64,000 nt of DNA, from NCBI GenBank assembly GCA_008711295.1, contig VUYV01000044.1, positions 2,217,247 to 2,281,246 on the forward strand. Reading direction: 5' to 3'. Made by a program: the position numbers and the translations under genes. This document shows positions 46,231 to 57,800 of the stretch, in pieces (position 1 is the stretch's first letter; the number at the start of each line of letters is the position of its first letter). Origin of the DNA: Anarhynchus alexandrinus (lineage: Eukaryota > Chordata > Aves > Charadriiformes > Charadriidae). The notes beneath the pieces are model-generated. The model had not been told where the DNA came from. It worked only from the letters and a program-made list of their open reading frames with translations, and searched no databases.

Positions 46231-49081
46231 TCTTCCATTGCAAATATTGCAGGGTGGTCAAATAATTTCTAAAATCCTTTCTCTGAGATGAATTTAGCTT
46301 CCAAAATTTGTTTACCAGCTACTGGATTGTTTTTGTCTTTTCAGTCCCCCTTTGGGAATTTTGCATCCTGCTTTGAGTAAGTGGACATCAGAACAAGACA
46401 TTGTGTTTAAATAACAGCATTATTAACACAGAATCATTTTCATTTTTCTGGAGATCTAATGGCTTTGTAAGCCATGAACAACTGTGTAACTTAAGGTGAC
46501 AGCCTGGCTCTTCAGCCACTCCTGTTTCCTGATCCTGTGTGTTGAAATTATGTTGTTTTGGGGAGTTGAATTTTTTTTTTCTTTTTTCCTTCTCAGACTT
46601 TTTTTTTGGTGTGCTACAAAAAGAAGCTCTTCATGAAAAGTTAGAGGAGAACAATCTCCCTTGGCTCCTCTCCAGTTCCTGGAGGTAAAAGCATGACAAG
46701 CAGCGTTATAAGCAAGGGCAAATAAAACTGACAAATAATCTTTGCCAGATTTTTCCCAATTAGAGCCTATCAATCTTTACAATGAAGCCCATTATTCATC
46801 CATAAACAAAGTCCAATTATACCTCACTAGGAAAAAGGAGGGGCAGGTGCTTCTACATTCATAGTAGAGCACTAGTAAGATGGAAGCGCTTTGTTTTTCA
46901 CTGTCTTAACTCTTTGTATGCTGCAGCTGTGTTGCAATAATGATAACTTAACTCTGGATAAGTGACCAGAGAGTCACTGATGAACTTTGATGATACCCAT
47001 CACCCAGAAGCACAGTATATCAAATCATTTCTAGTGCAGCATTTTCCACAAGAGTTTCTAGCACCATATACAGTCAATATCCGTGCAAAGAACAACTGAA
47101 AACATAATTGGGGTGGTTAGAAAGTTCTGTTGCTACAGTCACCACCAAGTTCTTCATCACGTAGTCGACTCATCACTGCCTTCAGGGTAGATGTACCCTC
47201 CGAGATGTATTCTCTACCCTCCCTAATATAACTCTGGATGCCATGGGAAAAACAGGGAAATTGACTTCAGAGAGTGGTCAGGCTCATGGCTACCCCTAAA
47301 AATCACCTCCTTTTTCTATTATCAAAGACAGACCATTGGACTGGCCCAGGAGGGTATTTCCTATGCTCAAATGTTATTATTCAAAGGTTATTTATGTAAC
47401 ACAATGTATCCAGAGAGCTTTGTATCATAGTTGTCATATTTTACATGTGATATTTATTTCAGTGAAGGTAGCTCCATTTTGAAATTATTTTTCATTAAGA
47501 TACATAGTTACAAACTTTTTGTGACTCTCTTCTGTCATTGAACATGATTCACCACTCTACTAGTACAGGCCATGATTCAATTGGTCTATGTTTTTTATTA
47601 TGAGTCTTATTTTAGAAACTTGGCTGTCCTTAATCTGTTGGGATTAGATTTGATTACAGAACTAATACACTGGATGACTATAACCTGTCACATAAAACAA
47701 CCATTCACCCTCATATGGTGGTGTTGTATTTTATTTCAGCTTATTGAAAAATTACAGCGAATTTTTCTCACTTTGTGTTTTCGATGTGTCACATTGTAAA
47801 AGGAAACATTACATTGCATGTGCTATTAAAATAATTTCTCCTTTATATTCAGAAAGTTACTTCACTGCGAGTGGAAAGTGTTCAGTGTTTCCAAGGTACA
47901 AGGCCACAGGTTGATACTATATACATCAAAATCAAAATTTCCTGAGTTACTATGGGATTACAGCAGATTTGCGTGCTAGCCCTCTACATCTGGAACCACA
48001 CATCTGGGAGACAAAATTAAAAACAGAAGTTAAGCAAGTTGTAGCTTCCCAACTATGTAGCTAGAATTTCCAAAGTGACAGGATGTTGTGGTATCTCCAT
48101 GAAAGCTGTCCTCACCTTGCTGATGAATTACAGTTCCTGTAATTCTTGGCCACATGGCATCATGTGATCCCATGATGTCCAATAGTTTCACCAAGAGAAT
48201 CACAGTAGGATAACCCAACTTGGCTTCTGGTGACTACAGAAAAGCTTGCTAATCACTGGTTTAGAATGTGCATGTCAAAACATGTACTACATATGGCATT
48301 TGTGTGACTAGGTTTCTCCTTTTTAAGAAACTAAATATAGATTTAAATGCACTGGGTCCTTTACTGAGGCAAAGTAAAAGTGTCCTGGATCAAAAATGGC
48401 AATAAAATTGCAAACATATAGTTGTTCCCACTGATACGGTTGGATTTCTGTTCCTACTGGGCTAGTAAAAGAAATAGTAAAAAGGAAGTGGTGAGACGCA
48501 GGCAGCTCATATGCTGCTCATAGCCTTGTGGCAAGAGTTTACACACGTTATCAGAGACTACAGGACTCAGCATTCTTTTTCTTCCCTTTTTTTTTTTAAT
48601 GACAAAAACTAGAAGAGGAAAGTGATCAATTGTGTATTTGATTATTTGCTTAACTTAGCAAGGGTCTCATAACCTGGCTTATCTAGTACAGAATCTGACC
48701 GCTCAAGACAGTTTGTTATAAAAAATTGAGTTACTTAAGGACTGCTACTCTAACCAACACACTGCTCTATCTAAGAAGAAAGGTGTTACACTTCATTACA
48801 CATCATCAGGGCTCTGTAAAAGAATTGGAGCAGCCCAGATTGCCTTTGTCCAGGAAATTACAGGGACGGATGTCTGTACTGAAAATGGAATGGAACATCT
48901 CAATAGTTTCATAATTTTGACAGTCTACTTAAGAGCTTAAGCACTTTTACAACAGGACTTTGAAATCTGGGCCACAGAGAGATGCCAGGTTAGCGTTAAC
49001 TACAGTATCCCAGCTCTTAAAATTTCAAGCTTCTCAGATTTCATATTTTTTCTATAAACAATACTGGTTTAGGAAGAAGCA
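46231..49081. other. Unique sequence
   Basis: No recognised gene. T-rich low-complexity patches lie at 46565-46612. Minus frame 46456-46773 (105 codons) crosses these patches and is a composition artefact. A phrase at 48350-48385 (CTGGGTCCTTTACTGAGGCA) may be the edge of another palindromic relic. Confidence 0.45.
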
Positions 49082-49232
49082 ATGTAATCGAGCAGATCGC
49101 ATACCAGTGTGGAAGTTGGGAGAGATGTAGGTTTATGCCTGCTTCTACCACTGAGCACAACTGAACAAGTCTCTTGCCTCTCTAGCCCTGCTTCCTCTCC
49201 TAGTATTTTGGTAATAAAGAGATGATTGTCTC
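49082..49232 (+). repeat. MIR-type CORE-SINE remnant
   Basis: GCTTCTACCACTGAGCACAA, CTGAACAAGTCTCTTGCC, TCTCTAGCCCTGCTTCCTCT and TTGGTAATAAAGAGATGATTG follow MIR order ('ctctgccactgagctgtgtgaccttgggcaagtctcttaacctctctgtgcctcagtttcctc ... aatggggataata'). The upstream head (AGCAGATCGCATACCAGTG) is weak. A near-complete, ancient SINE. Confidence 0.65.
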
Positions 49233-51729
49233 TTACTCAGTTTTGAGCAATGATGAACCTCCTAAGGACAGGTCCTGCCTGAATCAGCTGGGCACTCACT
49301 GGCATCAGAGTACAAATTAGTAAGTTTAATGCTATAGAGGTTTTGCTTTTCTTTATTGCTGCTAGCCCAGCAGAAGCAGCTGCTCTCCCCACAGCAATAG
49401 GCAATGTACAAGTTGAGTTTATCCAAAACAAACAACATTTTGTAATACAACATGCATAAGCTTCACTTTCTCTTGCCTAATAAAGCAAGCTCAAACTTCA
49501 TGAGGTTTCCCACTCTCACCAAAACAAGGTGTTTATACTATGAATGTTTTCCTTTTGTACAGAATAACGGCAAGACAGTTAGGAAAGTATTAGACTGAAG
49601 TGCTCTATTCCCCTTCATGACATGACATGTACACTGTAGTGTCACAAAAAGCCCATGAATAATTCCTACAGACTTCCATATGAAAATATAATTTACAAAG
49701 AATCTTCTCCTCCCCCCAGCAATTAAGGCAAGACTAAGGCATTATTCAGAGAGGAAGCATACCCATAAAACACTCAAAGGATATTGGGCTTAATCCTGCT
49801 TATGCCATAAACACTCAGTGTGACTTCAGAGAAATCATTTAAATCTAATTTTTATTCAGTCTGTTATGGACTTCTGTGACAGCCAGCATCTGTTTGATTT
49901 GTCCTTAGTTTGTGTGCTATTTTCCTTTAAAAAATCAGTGACTGGGTCTGAAGAAATCCTGTGGAGGGAGTGAGAAATTGCTTCTGCCCTTGAGCAGTGA
50001 TTGAGACTGGTCTGGGACAGAAGCTTCCAGAGCAGAAGAAACAACATGACAGACAAATCAGAGTGAGACAGTCACAGCAAGGAGCTATGAGCCTGCGGCT
50101 CAATAGTGAGACTACTGAGAGAGGTGATTGAGCAAGCACCCAGGGCTCAGAGGTGATGGGAAGGGACCAGAGGAGCCACTGCCCACCCAGTGGGCAGGGG
50201 AACTTGTTTATAAGTTCTTTTTATTTCTATTCTGTCTTAGCTAATTATTTGGAGTTTTCTTAATTTAAAAGGTTAAGTATTTTACTTTATATTCTAACAC
50301 AACTTGTTTGTTTGTTTTTTTTTATTTCTTTTGTTCTAGCTAGTCTGGGTCACTTGGTAAAAAGTTCAAAAAAAGTTGCCACAATTTACACAGTATCTCT
50401 AAGGATTCATTAGCATTTCAGTGATGTTTGAGTTCTGCAGAGGGAAGAGCCTGACTTCTCTGGCCTCTGCCTCTTTCTGGCAGGAGTACAAACACTGAAT
50501 ACTGTTCCTTATGAGAAATATTAGTTTGTATCATGATCAGAGTTTTCAGTTTTAATTTCTTTTCTCTGCAACAGTTGATTACTGGTGCTGGTTTCAGTTA
50601 CTAAGACGACATGAAAAAGTTGCAACAAATTTCTGACAGAAATGAGTCAAAGCTAGGATGAGGGTCTGAGCAGGCTTTTTAAAGCCTTCTGTCATTGCTC
50701 TTTTTGTCATTGTTCTTTTTTCCTTGCTCGTGAAGCTGACCCATAGACTTCCACTAAAATGGCTTGGAGCATCCAGGTATGACTGTCTCTTTTTCCTCAG
50801 TGACAGAAGGCACCGTGTTGAAAGACCTACTTTACACTCTAGCCACACAAAAAAATAAAGCATTTGAAGACCAGTTCTTCAGCTGATGTTAACAAGTATT
50901 TCTCCACGAATTTCAAGTAAATATGCATATTTAAGCTAGCTGTGATTCTACTAGTGAAATTCTAATTTAAATGCCTGTAGGAAGTAAAATCTAAATCTAG
51001 TCATTTTAGGTGAAAGAATATAGGCTAGAAGGAAAACACTTTTCCGAATGCATAAAATCAGACATGCTCACTAAAGTAATTTGCAGCATATAATGGTGAA
51101 ATGCAAAACAGTGACACGAGTTTACACACAAAGATGTAACCTGAAGCATAAGATAGTTTGCAATAACAAAAAGAGTTGATATCATCCCTATGTCAATATT
51201 CTTAGCGGTGTTGGTCCAGCAAAGAGGAGAAACAAATTGAAAGGAGATGCTGACAGCAGAGATCATCAAAGTAGAGTTATTCAAAGGAAAATGACAATTT
51301 GACAACTTTTTATCACTGATGCCAATGCCAAAAGAGTCATCACATATGAAATATTCAAAACAAAGAAAGGCCATATCTTGGCTATCCAAGGATAGTATAT
51401 TATATGGAAAGAGCTCTGTTAGGACTAATAGTCAACCTCTGTTACTAGATACTTCATTTCACTGAATTGCTTCTTTTTCTTTCCCCAGCTAGAATATCAC
51501 TCTAGCTACTAAAATCTTTCTTATCCCAAAATTCAAACATGAAACAAGTATGATTTCACTACAAAATAAAAATCATATTGTGATAAAAGACATTTTTTAC
51601 ATTCAGTTGCTTGAAATATTCAAAGAAACACATTTTGTTTTCCTAAGAGTTCATGAAAAGAAAATCTAAATGGATTTCAACATGGACAAAGATAATTTCT
51701 AATTAGAAGTAACTCAAAGGTTTAGGGTA
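49233..51729. other. Unique sequence
   Basis: No recognised gene. A GC-richer, purine-rich block at 49940-50210 is distinct in composition from the AT-rich DNA after it (50215-50340). I considered a solo LTR but saw no terminal TG...CA pair with duplicated flanks. Minus frame 51006-51389 (127 codons) is unrecognised. Confidence 0.45.
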
Positions 51730-51868
51730 GCATGTAAGTGTTTACCATGTGCATAAATCTCACTGATGTGAAATATATGTAGCTGCATTCTTAAAATTAA
51801 GCACATGATTTAGTGCTGTCTTGAGCAGCTAAGTACACACTTTGGTACTTTCCTGAATCAGGGCCACA
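51730..51868. repeat. Palindromic amniote MITE-like element
   Basis: CATTCTTAAAATTAAGCACATG then TACTTTCCTGAATCAGGGCC matches the right half of a common palindrome ('tgcttaaagttaagcacatgcttaagtgctttgctgaatcagggcc'). The left half (TGTTTACCATGTGCATAAATC) is its worn complement. An AGCTAAGTACACACTTTGG insert suggests a partial internal duplication. Same family as 16684-16748. Confidence 0.55.
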
Positions 51869-52235
51869 GTCTGTGGGGTTTTCTCTTTCATTAACTGATT
51901 CATAAAAAGGCATGTACACATAATTGAACCTTCCCCGTTGACATATCTGTCAGCAGTTATGAAAACCAGTGTGTAACACTTCAGAACACCTGGACAAATA
52001 ATCTTTCATAGTAAAATCCTTCAACTGTTTTCGCTTTATACACCACATATGATTATTTATTTTCTTTGGCACTGCCCTGATTAAAGTGGAATCTTGCTAT
52101 AAACTAGGAGAATCACAATTCACTAGGTTAATTTTTTACTGAGAACTTTTGTTGGTCCAGAACTGAACTAGCTTCATTGTTAAGTTCTTCCAGAACACAG
52201 AATGCTTTTGCTTGTGTCCTTTTAAATCACCACAG
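51869..52235. other. Unique sequence
   Basis: No recognised gene or repeat before the candidate small exon at 52236. Confidence 0.45.
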
Positions 52236-52287
52236 GAAGCTATATGCCATGGGTACTACACAATGCAGGAATTACCAAGACCTAAAG
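52236..52287 (+). other. Candidate 52-bp internal exon
   Basis: CTTGTGTCCTTTTAAATCACCACAG ends at 52235 (acceptor) and CCTAAAG|GTAAGGTAG gives a good donor at 52288. The enclosed 52 bases are open in one frame, reading EAICHGYYTMQELPRPK, which I cannot assign to any family. The frame stays open to 52424. Without conservation or RNA data this is only a signal pair; acceptor/donor pairs of this quality arise by chance in 64 kb. Confidence 0.2.
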
Positions 52288-54179
52288 GTAAGGTAGAAAT
52301 CTGGACATATACAACACTACTGTCACAATTAGTCACTGCAGCTTTATTGCTTTGTCAAGATCCTGGTATAAATCAAGTGACAGATAGACTTAAAGAATTA
52401 ATTTGGCTCCCTAATATCATCTAATAAAAGACAGAAGTAGGAGTGAAGCTAGAAGCACAATGTGTCTCAGAAGATTTATTAATTACAGAAGGATAGGAAA
52501 AAGCTTTGTGGAAGGTAAGTAGGCTGCAAACTTCCAAGGCTACATCTCTCTTTCACCACTTCTGTAATAGCTCAGCTCCAGTCATTTGCGAGTGTATGTG
52601 TGTGTTGTGAGAGAGAGTGTTTGTCTGTATTGAGCACAGAGAACAAGGCTAACTTGAGTGCCCCCAGGGCCAGTGCCTAGCCAAACCCACCAGAACCTTA
52701 CCAGTAGAGGCAACCAGGTGAGATGGCAGCAGTGGTCTAACACTGTCTGACCTGAATATTATATGAGTGAAAAGGGGTAGAAGGAAAGATGAGAGTAGCA
52801 GTGTACCTCCGATAGCACTGAAAGAGGCAGGATGAAAAAGTAACCACTCTTACACAAAGAACTGTCCTGTAAGAAAGACACCCGGGGTCTTTGGAGCTGG
52901 TAAAGAGACTTCTCCTGTTGGGTAGGCAGGCGAGAAGTTGTGCTGTGCTTCTATCATCTCTCTTTCCCACTTTCTTTTCCACTTTCCAAACTACAGCCCA
53001 AGCATAGCAGACAAGCAGACATACACAGCAGGGCAGGCTGCAGACAGGCTCCAGGCGCTGAGGAGAAGCAGCGTCTGTGCAGGGGGATGGAACTAAATAC
53101 TATGAGATGATTCAGCTCTCATTTGGCAACTGCTGTGTTAGATCACATGTTCAAGCTCCCTGATGTCTCTATGGGTTATTCCTTATATAATTTCTGGAAC
53201 ACTTTTTCTTAACTAGTTCTACATTATTAGATATATAGAGTTCTACCACAACGTTCTTACAGTAGTTAATCCTTACTTTCCATTCTGTCCCTATTAAGGT
53301 CTTTATATTTGTTCACACTCATCTGATAGTAATTCCATGGTTAAGATACCTAACCTTATATTAAGTATCATACAAAATTAAATTAGTGTTTTATATCCAC
53401 TCCTTTAACTGGTTTTGCTTTAATTCTATTTAATTCAGTTTAAGAGAACTTACTGTTTCATTACTTGGATTGCAAGTACCCGAATAGTTTACTTGCACAT
53501 CCTTCATCTGGAACTATCAAACTCTCAACTATCTCCACTTCCTCCTTCATGTTTAATCTACTCACATGTGACTGCCTGCCACTTCTTCTGAAGTTACTAG
53601 CCCAATTTTAATGAGAACAGGATCCGTATTTTAACTAACCACACAAGTCATCCTTTATGTAGTGCCAGAGACATCATACAGATCACATTGGAACTGTAAT
53701 TTTTACTGCTGTATTTTCCTTTAATATAGAAATATCTATATCTGTTTCCTTTTCAGTTTTAAATTCCACTGTACCTTGTTCTGTCCTCACTGACTGAGGC
53801 TAATCAAGCCTTGTATCTTAATAATATTCTTGAACTTGAACCAATCCTTATTCAGTGCAGATTCTAAAGTTACCACTTTCTACACACTTATAATAAGACC
53901 AGGCCATGTTCGCTTCGGTAACGTGTATAGATTTTGTACTGTCATATATATGTATATAATAGTCTTTTTCCTTCTTGCCTGAGCAAGTACGTGAGGCATC
54001 TAAAGAGCTGAATGGAAATAACTACTACACTAGCTGTTATGTATCCCTCAGAGAACGTTCGCCAAAAAATCACGGTAGCTGAATAGACACTGGACATCTC
54101 CCAGTCTGGGCCATGTGCCATGTCAGTTATTAAATCATGTATGTTGAACCATCATTCAGCCGTTTTCAGGAAAAATGAT
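52288..54179. other. Unique sequence
   Basis: No recognised gene. A second strong donor-like string (GGAAGGTAAGTAGG) lies at 52509-52522 without a good acceptor. A short TG/GA-rich patch is at 52590-52620. AT-rich from 53150 to 53980. Confidence 0.45.
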
Positions 54180-54480
54180 GTAAGGCACAAAAATGCCACA
54201 CGGCAATAAAGATTACGTTAATCCTTTAGTGTTTGGCGGGGGTGAGAGCTGCAAGTGACGTATTAATATACTATGTTGGAAAATCCTGGTTTGCAGCAGA
54301 AAAAGATTGCAAAATCCTAAATTTGGTATTGACTCAGATTTTCAGCCAATTACAGCAGAGGAAGTCAGCATCCTTTAACTGATTAATCGATGCTGTGCTT
54401 TGTGGCAGACTGGATTGCTGTAGTTTCTGTTGGTGCTTAAACAGTAATTTAGGCTATCATCTTCACACAGCTCTCAGCTG
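54180..54480. promoter_or_regulatory. Candidate conserved non-coding element
   Basis: This block is free of visible repeat signatures and carries several close transcription-factor-like cores: GTTAATCC (54218-54225), TGACGTATTAAT (54257-54268), CCAATTACAG and GATTAATCGATG, plus the phrase GCTTTGTGGCAGACTGG. Dense homeodomain/CRE-like cores in unique DNA are typical of vertebrate developmental enhancers. I cannot see conservation from a single sequence, so this is a suggestion only. Confidence 0.2.
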
Positions 54481-54720
54481 TGCCCTGAGGATGAACTGTT
54501 TACTACTGTCATTCTGTGTTCACAATGCAAGCCCTACACAATATGGTCTAAGCTAAAACCTAATTTTCTTCAATTTTACAAGGGAATTTTCTCGCAAAGA
54601 GCTTGAATGCTTGGTTATCTGACGCTACGTGTGATAATGATACACTGAACTAACAGTGGAATAAATTCTTAACTGAGGCAGATGGATAGTTAAGGTACTT
54701 ACTATTTCTAATTAAATAAA
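54481..54720. other. Unique sequence
   Basis: No recognised gene or repeat; sits between the candidate conserved block and the old CR1. Confidence 0.45.
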
Positions 54721-55078
54721 ACCATAGAAATTCAAAGGACCTCTGGAGGTTATGTTGCCCAATCTCCTGCTCAAAGCAGGACTATCATCAGTGCTAGATC
54801 AGTCTGGCTGTGGTTTTGTCCAAGTCTTGAAAACCTCCAAGGATGGAAATATCACAACCTCTCTAAGTAATCTGTTCCTGAGTACCCTCTTTGTGAAAAA
54901 GTTTTTCCCATGTCCAGTTTGAACCTCCCAAACTACAATTTGTGATCATTTCCCCTTCCTATATTGTCTGCAACTATAGAAGACTTTGGCTCTGTCATCT
55001 TCACAATTCCCTTTCAAATAGTTTTAAGCTGCTGTGAGATCCCCCTCCCCATCCTCCTCTCTGCCAGGTTCAGGTTTA
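54721..55078 (-). mobile_element. Old CR1 fragment, minus strand
   Basis: ACCATAGAAATTCAAAGGACC, TCTCCTGCTCAAAGCAGGAC, TCTTGAAAACCTCCAAGGATG, GAAAAAGTTTTTCCCATG, CAGTTTGAACCTCCC and GAGATCCCCCTCCCC follow the reverse complement of an older CR1 3' half in order ('ctcaaagcaggac ... gtcttgaaaacctccaaggatgg ... gtgaaaaagtttttcctaatatcc ... agatcccccctc'). About 350 bases are retained, covering the 3' UTR and the end of ORF2, with indels and substitutions. It is inactive and older than the 34490 copy. Confidence 0.85.
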
Positions 55079-57713
55079 TACATAGTGAATAGCTTTGCAG
55101 GCAAGCACAGGGGTGCCATCTTAGTGTCTTTTCCATCCTTTGTACAAACAATCAGTATAATTCAAAATCTGAACACAACGATGAAATAAAACATGTGTTT
55201 TGTGGGATTAACATGTGAGCAGCATGACATATTGCCCCTAGGTACACATGTGGTCTGCATTGTAAACCATGATCAGCAGTTATAATCTAATCAGGCCTAA
55301 CTCGGGCTTAGAGTAACAGAAGGACACTTTCATTTATAAAATTATGTGTGGGAAATTTCAACTTTGACAACACAGCATTTTCTAATCATATCTAGCCTCT
55401 GACCTAGGGAGACAGTGTACCCTTTTCACATTACACATTCAGCCCATGGTCTTGCAGTCAGACACAGCCAAAATTGGTGGGTTGAGTCCGAGGCTGTCAG
55501 TGGCTTGTGTGATAGAGGCATCTCAATTTCAACGTGTTCTACCTCTAACAGCTTGAAATACAACGTCCTGAGCAAGCTAGAAAACCTTGAACAGAAGCTA
55601 GACCCACTACGATTTCAAAGTCAAGCAAAAGTACTCCCCACTGCACATGGAAGACCCCCAGTCAGATATAATGATCCTGTGAATGTGGTATGAATAAAGA
55701 CCAGCTCTTATTGTGCAAATTAAAGTTAGTGAATGAAACCACACTATAGGCTGCTATTTCTGTCTGTCAATCTGAAGTATTTGGTAAACTGGATAGAGCC
55801 TGAGAGATTAGGAAGGCCATGAAAGCATTTCCTTTTTGCAGCTAAACTTACTGAAAAGCATTTCTGTATTCTTCATAAAAAAGTGCGTGCACAGTTCTTA
55901 CAGGCAGGTTACTAAAAATCCCCCAACATCACACTTGCTTGATTTCCTACTCACTCCTTTTATTCATCAAAGTTTCACACTGAATGCTGACAAAGAACTA
56001 TCAAAGACCACAGAAAAGGAAAAGATAAATCTTAACACCTGTAGCCCATTCACACAGCATAGAAGGAACATCCCTTTTAACTGCACAAGGGGGCCGTGTT
56101 AGATGGTATCCAACACAGTCATTCTATTTTATGCACACAGGTTAATAACGAAACTAACTCAAAGTTTACATTATGCTTACAAGGAAAGGCTATTGTGTTA
56201 TTAGCTCATCTGATGTACTAATGTCCTCTTATAATTTTTTTCAGGTGCTTTTTTAAAGACTGAACACTGTATATATTATGTATGTATTTTATATATATTA
56301 TAAAATACTAGCAGGTTAAAAATTGCATAGAGAGCTTCTTCACCAGCTGCCACAGTTGCTTGAAAATTGTTCAGTTTTCAAAAACAAAGTATCATCTTTC
56401 CTGCAGAACATAGTGCAGTAATCTCCTCCTTTAGCTCTCTATGGAATCAATATACACCTCTTAATTTTATAAAGTTCTTTTTCCAGTATAGCAAGCATTA
56501 GAGTAGGACTGCTAGAACAGCCAGGGCTGGGTTCTGGCCATAGATCCTACCTTTGTCTTGCACATTGGTATGAAGATAGCAAAAATTTTAGCTCTTCAAA
56601 TCTGCAAATAATTTTGTAATGTGAGACGTAAAATCAAAGTGGTACTTCCAAAGAAATGACCTCAGGAGAATTCAGCTGCATCCTTCCATGTCTTCACAAG
56701 CATCTTATCATGGAATTCATTACATTCCAGGTTTTTACACCAGAAATGACCTGAACTGATATTTAGAATATTTGAATCTTTATTCAGCAGCAGCACTATT
56801 AAATGCAGCAGCATCAAAAATATTGCAGTCTGCGTAGAAATAAGAAGTCTACTGTAATTTCAAATGCACAGTCAAAGTGGCTGTTAATGGTAGATATCAA
56901 TTTCTCCACAGAAGTATACTTCATGGCTTGCTTTCTGGTTAGAGACTTCTTGGATCCCTTATTCTTTTATTTAAGATGGAAGCAAAAATCAAAACCTTCT
57001 TGATTAACTGCAGAATAAGCATTGGATAAAATTAAAACAACTACCATTTAATCTTTTCTCTTTTCTCAAACACCTTTAAATGTGGGCTTGATCCCCTTCC
57101 AGAAAAGGGAATGTTGAGACTGTCTGACAGGTGCTTTAACCTGTTACTCCTTATTGCCTGTCTGTCTGAGAGCCACCTACACACATCCTCCCTGCCAGCA
57201 GGTGCATTAAAAAGGTGTGTCTCTGAGTCCCAGCCATTGCTTTTCAGCAATTCAGTACAAGCTTTATAGATGAAAATACCATCAGAGCAATGAAACAGCC
57301 AGTGCTGTCAGCACACCAATTAAGCTGTCAGTATTCTGATATCTACTGTTTTCTGCATAATCATTAACTGTTTAGATTCTTCCTTGCATAAAATCTAAAT
57401 TTTACTATGAATGGGAAAAAACACTATAGGAAACTTTACTAGCCTAGATAAAATAATTTTAATTTCAAGTGACATTGCTTTCCCCTGAATACAGTCTATT
57501 GTTATGCAGGTCACATTTCACTTCTAATAAGGTATTCCATTTCCCCTGCAGCTTAACAGACAAGGACTCTTTAGGCTCCTCCATACCAAACTGCTTTCTG
57601 GTTTAGATTAGGGGAATAACAAACCAGGAGAAAACAAATAGACCTATATAAGGGGAGGGCATAAATTTAATATACATTTAACATGCTATCATCATAAATG
57701 AAGGTTACGGTCT
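55079..57713. other. Unique sequence with an AT microsatellite
   Basis: No recognised gene. An AT-rich simple stretch lies at 56269-56308 (ATATATTATGTATG and so on). The plus frame 55415-55693 (92 codons) ends beside an AATAAA at 55693-55698, but its product is unrecognised and no clear acceptor precedes it. Confidence 0.5.
56269..56308. repeat. Imperfect (AT/TA) microsatellite
   Basis: Forty bases of almost pure A and T with TATATATATTATA-type repeats. Too short and irregular for strong instability. Confidence 0.8.
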
Positions 57714-57800
57714 TGGATCATGATCAATTTTATTAGGTGCTCTACAAACAGAAAAAATAAAAAGGTTTTCTGTCTCAAAAGGGTTTATGACATAAAACAG
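57714..57800 (-). repeat. Ancient MIR/L2-type tail, minus strand
   Basis: TTTTATTAGGTGCTCTACAAAC, ACAGAAAAAATAAAAAGG and TGTCTCAAAAGGGTTTATGAC follow the reverse complement of the family at 10768 and 42421 ('attgtgctaggcgctgtacaaacacag ... tccctgccccaaagagcttac'). The TAGGTGCTCTACAAAC block is the clearest part. Confidence 0.5.

Noticed and set aside
49940..50340. Possible solo LTR (GC-rich block followed by T-rich block)
   Set aside because: No terminal TG...CA pair with a target-site duplication could be found, and no internal retroviral sequence is adjacent.
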